Shown here piece after piece: positions 37,859-46,593 of a stretch of 64,000 nucleotides of DNA. Location: NCBI RefSeq assembly GCF_037154075.1, contig NZ_JBANRJ010000001.1:3095501-3159500 (forward strand), given 5' to 3'. The notes below the pieces were generated by a model. It ran no database searches, had not been told where the DNA came from, and saw only the letters and a list, made by a program, of their open reading frames with translations. A program made the position numbers and the translations under genes. This DNA comes from Sphingobium aromaticiconvertens (GTDB lineage Bacteria > Pseudomonadota > Alphaproteobacteria > Sphingomonadales > Sphingomonadaceae). Positions within the stretch are counted from its first letter, which is position 1, and every line of letters starts with the position of its first letter.

Positions 37859-38997
37859 TATCCGCGCAAGGGGCGAAAGCAGGTGCGGACTTCTTCCTCG
37901 AACAGGCCTGGCTGCTCGAAAGCCGCGAAATGGCCGCCCTTGTCCACATTGTTCCAGTGGATGATATTGCTGAACACGCGCTCCGCCCATTTACGCGGCG
38001 GGGCCAGAATTTCGCGGGGAAACTGACTGTATCCCAAAGGCAGGTCGATCGCCATCGGGCGGAAACTGCCCATGCTCTCCCAATAGAGCCGCGCCGATGA
38101 CGCGCCGCTATTGTTCAGCCAGTAGAGCATGATGGTGTCGAGCATCTCATCGCGCGTGAAGATCGTCTCCGGCTCGCCATCGCAATCGCTCCAGCCCCGC
38201 AGCTTTTCGTAGATCCATGCCGCCTGCCCCACCGGCGAGTCCGCCAGCGCATAGCCGATCGTCTGCGGTCGGGTCGCCTGCAACCGGGCATAGGCGGATT
38301 CGATGTCAGCGAAATGTTTCGATGCCGCCAGTGCGGCCTGCTCCTCCGCATCGATCTCTTCCCCCAGATCGGGCGGCATGATCGACAGCATGTTGAGGTG
38401 AACACCGATCAATCCCGGCGGTGCCTGGACGCCCATCGACACCGTGACCGCCGATCCCCACTCGCCCCCCTGCGCCACATAGCGATCATAGCCCAGCCGT
38501 CGCATCAGTTCGGCCCACGCCCGCGCGATCCGCTCGACGCCCCAGCCCATTCCCTCCGGCTTACCCGAAAAGCCATAGCCCGGCAGCGACGGCACGATCA
38601 GGTGAAAGGCGTCCGCCGCATCTCCGCCATGAGTGACCGGATCGCTCAACGGGCCGATGACCTTGTGAAACTCGATCACCGATCCGGGCCAGCCATGCGT
38701 CAGCAGCAGCGGCATCGCGCCTTCATGGGGCGATCGGATATGCAGGAAGTGAATGTCCAGTCCGTCGATGACGGTCTTGAACTGGCCAAAGTCGTTCAGC
38801 ATCGCCTCACACCGGCGCCAGTCATAATCCTGCCGCCAATGGTCGACCAGCGCACGCAACCTGGCGACCGGCACGCCCTGATCCCACCCCTTGCCCGTCT
38901 CATGCTCTGGCCAGCGCGCATGGATCAGGCGACGCTGAAGGTCATCCAGATCGGCTTGCGGAATGGCCAGCGTAAAAGGTCTGACAGGCTCGCTCAT
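37858..38997 (-). CDS. Epoxide hydrolase-like protein with Glu at the nucleophile position
   Basis: Protein of 379 residues with the EHN N-terminal domain of microsomal-type epoxide hydrolases (FTLAIPQADLDDLQRRL), the oxyanion motif H101-G-W-P-G, S-L-P-G-Y-G-F-S, and a late catalytic His in GGHFAAFEQP. The nucleophile elbow, normally GGDWG, reads G-G-E179-W-G (codon GAG). Asp is the covalent nucleophile in the family, so activity may be altered or lost. Its ATG overlaps the stop of the phosphotransferase gene (38994-38997). Confidence 0.88.
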   Translation of the reverse strand: MSEPVRPFTLAIPQADLDDLQRRLIHARWPEHETGKGWDQGVPVARLRALVDHWRQDYDWRRCEAMLNDFGQFKTVIDGLDIHFLHIRSPHEGAMPLLLTHGWPGSVIEFHKVIGPLSDPVTHGGDAADAFHLIVPSLPGYGFSGKPEGMGWGVERIARAWAELMRRLGYDRYVAQGGEWGSAVTVSMGVQAPPGLIGVHLNMLSIMPPDLGEEIDAEEQAALAASKHFADIESAYARLQATRPQTIGYALADSPVGQAAWIYEKLRGWSDCDGEPETIFTRDEMLDTIMLYWLNNSGASSARLYWESMGSFRPMAIDLPLGYSQFPREILAPPRKWAERVFSNIIHWNNVDKGGHFAAFEQPGLFEEEVRTCFRPLRG

Positions 38998-40385
38998 TCT
39001 GCGCGTTCCAATATGGAGTGAAGGACGAAGGCAATCCGATGCAGCAGCCGTTGGGTGAAATGCGCGCCCGCGCTGGCGACCAGAATATCGTCGCTAAGGC
39101 CGTTTTCAAAGGAATCGCGGCCACCCACCATCACCAGATTCATCAGGCGCAACCCAGCGCGCAACGCGAAATAGTCGATCTGCCGCTGGGGAATATCCGC
39201 ACCCCCTGCCGCACGATAGGCGTCCATGAACCGCGCCCAGTCCGTCACGGCAATGACCACCGGATAGCAATAGCCCAGATCCTCGCCCGGATGGCCGATC
39301 GCGCATTGCTCCCAGTCCAGCACAGCCGTAATCTCGCCATCGCGCGCCAGGATATTGTGAAAGATCATATCGTTATGGACGATGGCGCGCCGGTCGTCGA
39401 GGCAATCGGCATTGTCGCGCAGCCAGGCAATCGCTGCCGACATGGTGACGGAAGGCCAGTGCGCTTTCTCCGTCCAGCTCGACGCGAGCTGTTCCATCTC
39501 CATCCGCCAGCCTTCCATATCATGCCGGTCGCGCGCCGCGCGCAACCCCTCACCCACCGTCTCCACCGGCTGGGCGTGCAGCAGCGCCATTTCGCGCGCC
39601 AGACCCAAAACAACCCCCTCCTCCTCGGCAGGCAGCCAGTAATCGGGCTGGACCGGCGCGCCCACCACCTGCTCGGCGAGCAGGAAAGCGGCATCCAGCC
39701 AGCTCGAATCATTCTCCACTAATATGGGGCGCGGCACCCGCATGCCTGCTGCGTGGAGGCGAGACAGCAGGCGATGTTGCCCCGCTTCACCCAGGAACGC
39801 ATCACTACCCGCCTGACCCGGGATGCCGCGCTGAATCACCATATCGCCCGGCACGTCTCCGCCACCCGCAATAGAAAGCAGCGCGGTCTGGCGCGACCGC
39901 CCACCCGCGATCAGGCGAAAGCTGGTGATCGTCACCTCTCCGCATCCCGGTCGTTGCCGGAGATAAGCCTGCAAACGCATCGGATCGATTGTGCTGGCAC
40001 CTGCACTTTCACTCGCAGGGGCTGCACGCTCGACCGCATCTATCCGGGCGATGGCGGCGTCCAGCAAGGACTTTTCCCATTGGATCGCATCGCGCAAGGT
40101 GGCAGGCGCCGCTCCCCTGTCCAGCTTCTCCGCTGCTTCAGCAATCGTGCCGCCGGTATCGCGATGGACTGCGGCATTTTCTGGCGGTCCACCCAGCCGG
40201 TCCGTATCCGCATCGGCAGACGCCCCTGCCTGCCCCGGCTCCAATGCATTCGCCATGGTGGTGAGGATGCGGATGCCATTGTCCAGCGCATCGCGCGCGC
40301 CACTATCCTCGACACTGGGGCGGACCTGCGTCCGCAACCCCTGCGCCACACTCCAGAGATATCGGGCGTTCGTCACGATAGGCAC
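38994..40385 (-). CDS. Phosphotransferase family (APH/ACAD10-like kinase), copy 2
   Basis: Protein of 463 residues. Residues about 1-120 are helical with an LvaB/DUF6285-like pattern (LRTQVRPSVEDSGARDALDNGIRIL). The kinase domain has the Brenner motif H337-N-D339-M-I-F-H-N344 and D357-W-E, all catalytic residues present. It overlaps the epoxide hydrolase gene by ATGA, so the two act in one unit. A likely role is phosphorylation of a hydroxylated acyl-CoA or diol intermediate. Confidence 0.87.
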   Translation of the reverse strand: MPIVTNARYLWSVAQGLRTQVRPSVEDSGARDALDNGIRILTTMANALEPGQAGASADADTDRLGGPPENAAVHRDTGGTIAEAAEKLDRGAAPATLRDAIQWEKSLLDAAIARIDAVERAAPASESAGASTIDPMRLQAYLRQRPGCGEVTITSFRLIAGGRSRQTALLSIAGGGDVPGDMVIQRGIPGQAGSDAFLGEAGQHRLLSRLHAAGMRVPRPILVENDSSWLDAAFLLAEQVVGAPVQPDYWLPAEEEGVVLGLAREMALLHAQPVETVGEGLRAARDRHDMEGWRMEMEQLASSWTEKAHWPSVTMSAAIAWLRDNADCLDDRRAIVHNDMIFHNILARDGEITAVLDWEQCAIGHPGEDLGYCYPVVIAVTDWARFMDAYRAAGGADIPQRQIDYFALRAGLRLMNLVMVGGRDSFENGLSDDILVASAGAHFTQRLLHRIAFVLHSILERAE

Positions 40386-40439
40386 CTCTCACATAGTATG
40401 TACTCATGCTTACCGTATGATTGCGTAGTTTATCAATGC

Positions 40440-40769
40440 CTACCGTGCATCCACCCTGTCGAGCGAGGCAAGCCACGCATCCTCGTCCAGCCACCAGTCC
40501 GTCAACGCCTCCAACTCGACATGGCGCAGACCATGATCGTCCAGCATCGCCCGAACATTCGTGGCGCCATGCAGGGTGACATGATGAACCAGTTCCACTT
40601 CGCTAAGGCCGATCCCGGTAAAGCCTGCAGCCGCGGCCTGACGCATTCGTTCCGCCAACGGCACCGGGCACGACACCGCCCCTGCCTGCGGCCGCTGCCC
40701 CGCCAGCAACCAGTGGGCCGCCAGCAGGTCATGGCATCGCGCCGTGCCCGGCACGCCAGATTGCCCCAT
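40440..40769 (-). pseudogene. Truncated sugar-phosphate isomerase/epimerase-like (TIM barrel) gene
   Basis: A frame of 109 residues. A-A-A-A-G-F-T-G-I-G-L-S-E-V and L-D-D-H-G-L-R-H-V-E-L-E-A-L-T-D-W-W are the first two beta-alpha units of xylose-isomerase-like TIM-barrel proteins, which are usually about 250-300 residues. The frame stops after the second strand and runs directly into the promoter of the phosphotransferase gene, so roughly two thirds of the barrel is missing. It is probably a remnant left by a rearrangement. Confidence 0.65.
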
Positions 40770-40827
40770 TGATCCTCTCCATTTTTCAGTGCGGCATAGC
40801 GCTTGGCAAGGCTTGCTCTCTATATTA

Positions 40828-40841
40828 GTATTCTAACATAC
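40828..40841. promoter_or_regulatory. TATGCTAGCATA-like motif before Rieske copy 2
   Basis: GTATTCTAACATAC has GTAT/ATAC arms separated by 6 nt. The 12-bp core at 40829-40840 matches the consensus at 10 of 12 positions. It lies 54 bp upstream of the Rieske start at 40895. Confidence 0.5.
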
Positions 40842-40894
40842 GGATTGCCTGCAGACCATAATCACAAAGCCGCCCATGGAGAGAGGAACGTTGC

Positions 40895-42217
40895 ATGATC
40901 AATACGCATGGCATTCACCCCGGCACGGCTCGCCCCCTTGGTGGTGATCGCTACACATCACGCGCCTTCATGGAGGCGGAATGGGACAATGTCTGGACCA
41001 AGAGCTGGCTGATCACGATCCGCGCCGACCAAATTCCCGAACCCGGCGACTTCATGCTGGAGGAAATCGGGCGCGAGTCCATCCTGATCGTCCGTCAGGA
41101 TGATGGCGGGATCAAGGCTTTATACAATGTCTGCCAGCATCGCGGGAACAGACTGGTGATCGAACCCGAAGGCAGCATGCCCTCCTTCACCTGCCCCTAT
41201 CATAGCTGGCGGTTCGAGTTGGATGGCCGGTGCAGCTATGCTCAGGACCCGGAGGATTTTCCGGGCGGCGACCCGTGCGCCCATGCTTCGCTGGCGGACA
41301 TTCCCTGCGAACAATTTTCCGGTTTCGTCTGGATCAACATGGACCCGGCCTGCGCCTCCCTGCGCGAGTCGCTGGGACCAATCTGGGACGCCTGGTCAGT
41401 CTATCCGCTGGAGAATATGACTCGCGTGCAGGCGACCTCCGTCCGCATGCCGTGCAACTGGAAGCTGCTGCTCGACAATTTCCATGAGACTTATCATCTA
41501 CCCACCGCCCATCCCGAAGGCATCGAATATGCTGAGGACAGCTATCTCGAAACCCATATCGAACTATATGAAAACGGCCATGCGCTGGGACAGACCAAAT
41601 GCTGCCTGCCCGCCCATCGCCTGCCCGCGCACAAGAACCGGCTGACCGAACCGGTCGCGTCCGATCTGGAACGATGGGATCTCGATCCGCAAGCCTTCCG
41701 GGGGCGCGAGCGCGACCCACGGGAGGCGGTGCAGAGGCAGAAGCGCGCCCTCTATGCCGAGCGCGGGCTGCACCATTATGCCCGACTCAGCGACGCCCAG
41801 TTGACGGATGTGTTCCACTATACGCTGTTCCCGAACTTCGCCACCTCGCTCAACGCGGACGGCATGCTGTTCCTCCGCGCGATGCCGCATCCGACCGACC
41901 CGGAACATTGCATCTTCGATAGCTGGTATTATAATTTCGGCGACATGAGTTGGCACAAGTCACTGGTCACACTGGACGGCGAACAGGCCCGAAAGCCGGT
42001 CGAGCGCGAGATTATCGACTATGGCGACAAAAGCCTGGGCGTGGTGCTGGACGGCGACGCCTGGGTCATGGCGGGCCAGCAGAAGGCCCTGTATTCACGC
42101 GGCTATCGCGGCGCGATCCTTGCCAATCAGGAACGGCGGATCACGCAATATCACGCGATGATCGACCGCTATATTGCGGGCTATCGTCCACCCGCCAATA
42201 GTCGGAGCGCCGCATGA
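40895..42217 (+). CDS. Rieske non-heme iron oxygenase, alpha subunit (copy 2)
   Basis: Protein of 440 residues with GAGAGGA upstream. Rieske ligands are C80-Q-H82-R-G and C100-P-Y-H103-S-W. The iron site is N195-F-H-E-T-Y-H201-L-P-T-A-H206. It is more distant from copies 1 and 3, which resemble each other. As with them, no beta subunit or reductase gene is near. Its stop overlaps the start of a 48-residue VOC-like frame (ATGA). Confidence 0.92.
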   Translation: MINTHGIHPGTARPLGGDRYTSRAFMEAEWDNVWTKSWLITIRADQIPEPGDFMLEEIGRESILIVRQDDGGIKALYNVCQHRGNRLVIEPEGSMPSFTCPYHSWRFELDGRCSYAQDPEDFPGGDPCAHASLADIPCEQFSGFVWINMDPACASLRESLGPIWDAWSVYPLENMTRVQATSVRMPCNWKLLLDNFHETYHLPTAHPEGIEYAEDSYLETHIELYENGHALGQTKCCLPAHRLPAHKNRLTEPVASDLERWDLDPQAFRGRERDPREAVQRQKRALYAERGLHHYARLSDAQLTDVFHYTLFPNFATSLNADGMLFLRAMPHPTDPEHCIFDSWYYNFGDMSWHKSLVTLDGEQARKPVEREIIDYGDKSLGVVLDGDAWVMAGQQKALYSRGYRGAILANQERRITQYHAMIDRYIAGYRPPANSRSAA

Positions 42218-42360
42218 CCGCGCCTGTCGCCGTCATCCAAAGGCTGGGTGAGATGGGCCTTGCTCATGACATCAATGTGGTGGCGTCGGTGGGGCTGCGG
42301 CAGATATTCGCGGTCGGCCCCAACGGCTTGCGGGTGGAAATGAATTTCACGGAAGACTGA
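42214..42360 (+). CDS. 48-residue frame resembling the C-terminal end of a VOC protein
   Basis: The frame MTAPVAVIQRLGEMGLAHD... ends with R-Q-I-F-A-V-G-P-N-G-L-R-V-E-M-N-F, which copies the last beta strands of VOC proteins (usually QIFxRDPNGxxIELxF). It starts in an ATGA overlap with the Rieske stop, so it is well placed for translation. It lacks the other three quarters of the fold. It is either a gene remnant or a true microprotein, and its end overlaps the convergent full-length VOC gene by 14 bp. Confidence 0.5.
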   Translation: MTAPVAVIQRLGEMGLAHDINVVASVGLRQIFAVGPNGLRVEMNFTED

Positions 42361-42868
42361 ATATCTTCGTCACGCCATCCCAGTTCGCGCCCGCCTGCTC
42401 AATCGCAGCGAACAGCCCCTGTACTTCGGGCTTGAGTTGGGCGACTTCCAAAATGACCGTCTTGGCGGCATCCATGGCGAAATAGGCCAGCGTCGAGCCA
42501 TCGGCAAACGTCGCGCCCTGCAAGCGCGTTCCCCCACGCTGCGCAATCCACTGTTCCGTCTCCGCCAGATCATCGGTGAAAACACATAGGTGATGGATGC
42601 CCGTCTTCCCGTCTGCGAGGAATTCCTGAAAGATCGAAGGGCCGCGCGGTTCGATCAGTTCCACCATCAGATCGCCCGAATAGGCGATCGCCGCGCCAAA
42701 TTCGGCGATATGCGCCTGTCCGCGATAATCGCCCTTCGTCACGTCGAATGTCGGAAAGATGAAGAAGGGGCCGACCCCCATCACCTGCGTCCACCAATCG
42801 ATCGCGGCGTGCAGGTCCGGCACCATATAGGCAATCTGGTTGATACGGCTCATGGGTTTGTCGGCCAT
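42347..42868 (-). CDS. VOC (glyoxalase-like) superfamily protein
   Basis: Protein of 173 residues from the ATG at 42868 with AGGAGAGG upstream. Two VOC modules are visible: N-Q-I-A-Y-M-V-P-D-L-H-A-A-I-D-W-W and H-H-L-C-V-F-T-D-D-L-A-E-T-E. His and Glu residues at the strand ends (LMVELIEPRG, VILEVAQL) are candidate metal ligands. This pattern is common for lactoylglutathione lyase-like proteins in sphingomonad aromatic clusters. It is divergent from the SDR at 42981. Confidence 0.83.
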   Translation of the reverse strand: MADKPMSRINQIAYMVPDLHAAIDWWTQVMGVGPFFIFPTFDVTKGDYRGQAHIAEFGAAIAYSGDLMVELIEPRGPSIFQEFLADGKTGIHHLCVFTDDLAETEQWIAQRGGTRLQGATFADGSTLAYFAMDAAKTVILEVAQLKPEVQGLFAAIEQAGANWDGVTKIFSLP

Positions 42869-42919
42869 CGGCTTATCCTCTCCTACTGGGGTGATGCCCA
42901 CTAGTTATCTCCAATATCA

Positions 42920-42931
42920 TATGCTAGCACT
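42920..42931. promoter_or_regulatory. TATGCTAGCATA-like motif, VOC/SDR divergent promoter
   Basis: TATGCTAGCACT matches 10 of 12 positions and lies midway between the VOC start (42868) and the SDR start (42981). Confidence 0.5.
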
Positions 42932-42980
42932 CTATATGCGCGATGAGAATGACTCACGCAAAAAACATTGGAGCGAGAGG

Positions 42981-43760
42981 ATGCGCCGGACCAAAAGTCC
43001 CGACCTGCATGGCAGGATTGCCCTTATCACCGGCGGCGCGCGGGGCTTGGGCGCGGCCTGCGCCTGGGCGATCTGCGAAGGCGGCGGCAAGGTGATGATC
43101 GCCGACATATTGACTGGGCGGGGCGAGCAGACCGCAGCGGAATTACGCGATGCGGGCCATGACGCGTATTTCACCACGCTCGACGTGCGCGATGAAGCGG
43201 CATGGGCCGCTGCGGTCGCCACCACGGTCGAACGCTTCGACCAACTCGACATTCTCGTCAACAATGCGGGCATCGCCACCGCCGCGACGATCGAGGATCT
43301 GACGGTGGCGGATTTCCAGGCGATCCTCGACATCAACCTGCTTGGCCCCTTTCGCGGCATGCAGGCCGCCATTCCAGCGATGAAGGCGGCGGGCGGCGGC
43401 GCGATCGTCAACATCTCATCCAATTCGACCCAGCGGGTGAGCGCCATCACCACCTCCTATGCGGCGACCAAGGCGGCTGTCGCGAACATGACCAAGTCGG
43501 CGGCGATCCACCTCGCACAGACCGGATCGGGCATCCGCGTCAATTCGGTCCATCCCGGTCCGCACGCCACTGAAATGCTGCTCGGCAGCGACGCCAAGGC
43601 CGACCTGCCACAAGTGCAGGCGCTGCGCGACGCCATCCCCATGGGCCGCATGGGCAATGCGGAGGAGGTGGGCGCTGTCGTCGCCTTCCTCGCGTCCGAC
43701 GCGGCCTCCTACGTCACCGGCGCGGAGCTGTTCGTCGATGGCGGGCTGACCCCGCATTGA
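42981..43760 (+). CDS. Short-chain dehydrogenase/reductase
   Basis: Protein of 259 residues. The ATG at 42981 has GGAG 7 nt upstream, and an in-frame ATG at 42840 would run through the promoter. It is a classical SDR with ITGGARGLGAACAWAI, NNAGIATAATIED, catalytic Y-A-A-T-K and YVTGAELFVDGGLTP. It heads an operon continuing into the first CrtC-like gene, the degenerate kinase, the helical protein and the second CrtC-like gene. It probably oxidises an alcohol in that pathway. Confidence 0.9.
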   Translation: MRRTKSPDLHGRIALITGGARGLGAACAWAICEGGGKVMIADILTGRGEQTAAELRDAGHDAYFTTLDVRDEAAWAAAVATTVERFDQLDILVNNAGIATAATIEDLTVADFQAILDINLLGPFRGMQAAIPAMKAAGGGAIVNISSNSTQRVSAITTSYAATKAAVANMTKSAAIHLAQTGSGIRVNSVHPGPHATEMLLGSDAKADLPQVQALRDAIPMGRMGNAEEVGAVVAFLASDAASYVTGAELFVDGGLTPH

Positions 43761-43794
43761 TCGCCCTCTTTCCCATCGCAAAAGGAGCCAGGCC

Positions 43795-45018
43795 ATGCTG
43801 ACACCCTATGACGAATATCCGGTACATCAGGCACCCTATACGTTCAGCCATATTCCTTCGACCGACTATAATTGGGACGATGGCTATTATTTCGGTGTTT
43901 TCAGCCCCGATGACGGCGTGTTCCTGGCCACCGGCGCGCGGATCAATCCCAACAGCGACATGATCGGCGGCTATGCGTTGCTCAACGTGGCAGGCCACCA
44001 GACCACAGTACGGTTCAACCGCTGCTGGCGCGGCAATTTCGACGTCGCCATCGGCCCGTGGCGCGTCGAGTTTACCAAGCCGCTGCACCAGATGCGGCTG
44101 GTGCTGGAGGATAATGGCAGCGGCCTGAGCTTCGACCTTATATGGGAAGGCACCTCCCCCGCCTTTCTGGAGGATCATCATGTCGCCGAACATCGCGGGC
44201 GGCGCACCACCGACCAGACCCGCTATTCGCAGCCGGGCAAGGCGAGCGGCTGGATCAAGCTGGGCGACCGGACATGGCAAGTCGACCCGGCCAAATGGTC
44301 CGCCGCGCGCGATCATAGTTGGGGCCTTTATGCGGAACGGCCCCCGCTCTCCCCGGTTGCCTCGCTGCTGCCCCCGCGCAAGCCCGACACCGGTCCCAAA
44401 CGCGCGCTGCGCTTTTGGACCTGTTTCCGGACCGATCCGTTCAGTGGCTTCTTCCACATGCACGAAACCGCCGATGGCGAGCAGCGCAAGATGAACGACG
44501 TCTTCGGCACCCCCTTTGGCGGCACCATCTTCCGCGGCTGGGATGGCGAGCCGATCGAGTTGACCAGCGGTCGACACGAGGTGGAATTCCATCCCGGCAC
44601 GCGGATCATGCGCCAGGCGACCGTCCATCTGGAGGACGGGAGCGGCGGCCAGTGGCGCGTCGTTTTCGAGGCAATCGGCATGCCCTGGGTCGTCCAGACG
44701 ATGGGCTATCACCCCGGTAGCTGGAGCGACGGCGGCACCTTTTTCACCTATCATGGGTCAGAGGAACTGGCGCTGGAATGGGACCAGTTTGATTTCTCGG
44801 TCCAGCCCTTCGACTATACCCCCAACAAGGTGCGCGGCGAGCAGGCTGCGACCAATTTCGGCGAAGGCACCGGCACCGAAAATGGCGGGCAGAAGGTGCA
44901 GGGACCGGAATATCTTGCCCGCGTCACCACCCATGCGCCGGACGGATCGGTCAGCACCGGCGCCGCGCAAGTTGAGCTGTTCATCAACGGTCCCTACGCG
45001 CCCTATGGATTTGAATGA
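43795..45018 (+). CDS. CrtC/AttH-like lipocalin-fold protein (DUF7064/7065 type), paralogue 1
   Basis: Protein of 407 residues, mostly beta-strand, no signal peptide. R172-D-H-S-W-G matches the conserved centre found in all five paralogues here and resembles the motif of hydroxyneurosporene synthase (CrtC), which hydrates isolated C=C bonds of carotenoids. The N-terminal domain (YYFGVFSPDDGVFL) and C-terminal domain (FHPGTRIMRQATVHLEDG) look like two related barrels. It is the longest of the five. It overlaps the next gene by ATGA. Function in catabolism is unproven. Confidence 0.7.
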   Translation: MLTPYDEYPVHQAPYTFSHIPSTDYNWDDGYYFGVFSPDDGVFLATGARINPNSDMIGGYALLNVAGHQTTVRFNRCWRGNFDVAIGPWRVEFTKPLHQMRLVLEDNGSGLSFDLIWEGTSPAFLEDHHVAEHRGRRTTDQTRYSQPGKASGWIKLGDRTWQVDPAKWSAARDHSWGLYAERPPLSPVASLLPPRKPDTGPKRALRFWTCFRTDPFSGFFHMHETADGEQRKMNDVFGTPFGGTIFRGWDGEPIELTSGRHEVEFHPGTRIMRQATVHLEDGSGGQWRVVFEAIGMPWVVQTMGYHPGSWSDGGTFFTYHGSEELALEWDQFDFSVQPFDYTPNKVRGEQAATNFGEGTGTENGGQKVQGPEYLARVTTHAPDGSVSTGAAQVELFINGPYAPYGFE

Positions 45019-46079
45019 CCATGGACTTCACGGCGGCTGAACTGGCGCCGATCCTGTCCATCCATCTGGGCGGACAGGTGACGGTAGACAAGGTCGAGGG
45101 CTTCCCGCGCGGCTCCTCGCGTGAGACGCGCTTCGTCACCTGCCGGATCGACAACGGACCGGAACGCGAACTGGTGCTGCGCAGCGATTTCCCGGCCGGC
45201 AGCACCGATCCCAATCCGCTGGATCTGGAATATTTCGTCTATGACCGGCTGGGGCAGGCGGACGTACCGACCGCACGCGCGCTGTTCTGGGAGGATGATC
45301 CGGCCCGCACCGATCGCCCTTTCTACGCCCGCGAGAAGATCGACGGTGATTGGAACATCGCCCATTTCTCCGATCCCGACCCTGCCTATGACGACCTGCG
45401 CATCGCCATGGCCAAGGCGCATGTCGCCGCGCTCGCCCGCGTTCATGCGCTCGACTGGCGCATATTGGGCTTTGGCGAGCGGCTGCCCGTCCCGCGTGAC
45501 AAGGCCGACGCCGCCGCCTGCGCGCTCCGCCATGCCCGCGCACAATATCTGGCGCTCGCGACCGAGCCGATCCCGCTGCTGCTCGAAGCGATCGAATGGC
45601 TGACCGACCATGCCCCGCCCGCGCCCTGCCTCGGCCTATGCAAGGGTACCAACGGCTATGGCGAGGAAGTCTTCCGCGACGGCCAACTGGTTGCGCTCAG
45701 CGACTGGGAGGAAGTCACGATCGGCGACCCGGCGTCGGACTTCGCCTTCATGCAGGGCTTCCTTGTGGAGATAGAGCGTGACGGCGAGATGCTGTGGGGC
45801 CTCGGCCCGGCGCTCGACCATTATGCGGACCTCACCGGTATCCGCATCAGCCCGCAGTCGGTGCAATATTATCAGCTCATCCGATCGCTGCGCCTCGCAA
45901 TCATGTCGCATAATTCAGCCGCCTCGCTGCGCCGCCCCGATGCCCACATCCGGCAGGGCTGGACGGCGAGCGAGGTCCAGCATCTCGCCAAATATATCCT
46001 CGCCTCTGCCATGGGCATGGCGCCGCCCGTTTCCGCCGCGCGCTTCGCCCAGCTCAATATCTCCGTGGACATGGAATAG
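45015..46079 (+). CDS. Phosphotransferase-like protein lacking the catalytic HxD motif
   Basis: Protein of 354 residues with the APH fold (GSSRETRFVTCRI, FYAREKIDGDW). The metal-binding D230-W-E-E-V-T-I-G-D-P is preserved. At the spacing where the Brenner motif H-x-D-x4-N should stand it reads K210-G-T212-N-G-Y-G-E217, so the catalytic Asp is Thr and the Asn is Glu. It also lacks the N-terminal helical domain of the other two copies; a similar domain is encoded separately 5 bp downstream. It may be a pseudokinase, or a kinase with relocated residues. Confidence 0.8.
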   Translation: MTMDFTAAELAPILSIHLGGQVTVDKVEGFPRGSSRETRFVTCRIDNGPERELVLRSDFPAGSTDPNPLDLEYFVYDRLGQADVPTARALFWEDDPARTDRPFYAREKIDGDWNIAHFSDPDPAYDDLRIAMAKAHVAALARVHALDWRILGFGERLPVPRDKADAAACALRHARAQYLALATEPIPLLLEAIEWLTDHAPPAPCLGLCKGTNGYGEEVFRDGQLVALSDWEEVTIGDPASDFAFMQGFLVEIERDGEMLWGLGPALDHYADLTGIRISPQSVQYYQLIRSLRLAIMSHNSAASLRRPDAHIRQGWTASEVQHLAKYILASAMGMAPPVSAARFAQLNISVDME

Positions 46080-46083
46080 AGAG

Positions 46084-46593
46084 ATGATCCATCCTTCCGC
46101 CGCGCAGATCATACGCACTATCGAAGCGACGCTGGTCGATGTGGTCGAGCCTGCTGTGCAGACCACCACCGCCCGCAGCGCGCTCGCCACAATCGGCCAT
46201 CTGCTGCGCCATGTCGCCCTGCGGATCGAGCAGGAGGGGCAAATCTTGGCGGACGACATCCTTGTCCAGCGGGCGTTGCTGGCCGACATCGCTACCTATC
46301 TTGCCACGGCGGGCGATGCCGATCCAGGCGACGCCATCCAGGCCGCGCTCGCGCAAGCCGCCGCGCCGGATGCCCGTTACCCGTCGCTCAGCATCATGGG
46401 CGCCCGCGCGTCCCTGCTTCGACAGGCGATCCAGGATGCGCTGATCTTCCTTCAGGACCAGCGCGACCCCCGCAAGGCCGACCCCGCCTATCAGGCCATC
46501 CGCGCCGCCATCCGTACCTATCTCGCTGCCGAGGTTCAGGCCGAAGGCACGCTCATTCACCCCGCTTTCGAAGACAAGGGACCAAGACGATGA
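46084..46593 (+). CDS. Helical LvaB/DUF6285-like protein
   Basis: Protein of 169 residues from the ATG at 46084, 5 bp after the phosphotransferase-like gene; longer codons lie inside that gene. It is all helical, with I-R-T-I-E-A-T-L-V-D-V-V-E-P-A and A-L-A-T-I-G-H-L-L-R-H-V-A-L-R. The pattern resembles the N-terminal domains of the kinases at 26827-28293 and 38994-40385, and LvaB, the small partner of the hydroxyacyl-CoA kinase LvaA. I infer it is the detached partner domain. It overlaps the next gene by ATGA. Confidence 0.6.
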   Translation: MIHPSAAQIIRTIEATLVDVVEPAVQTTTARSALATIGHLLRHVALRIEQEGQILADDILVQRALLADIATYLATAGDADPGDAIQAALAQAAAPDARYPSLSIMGARASLLRQAIQDALIFLQDQRDPRKADPAYQAIRAAIRTYLAAEVQAEGTLIHPAFEDKGPRR

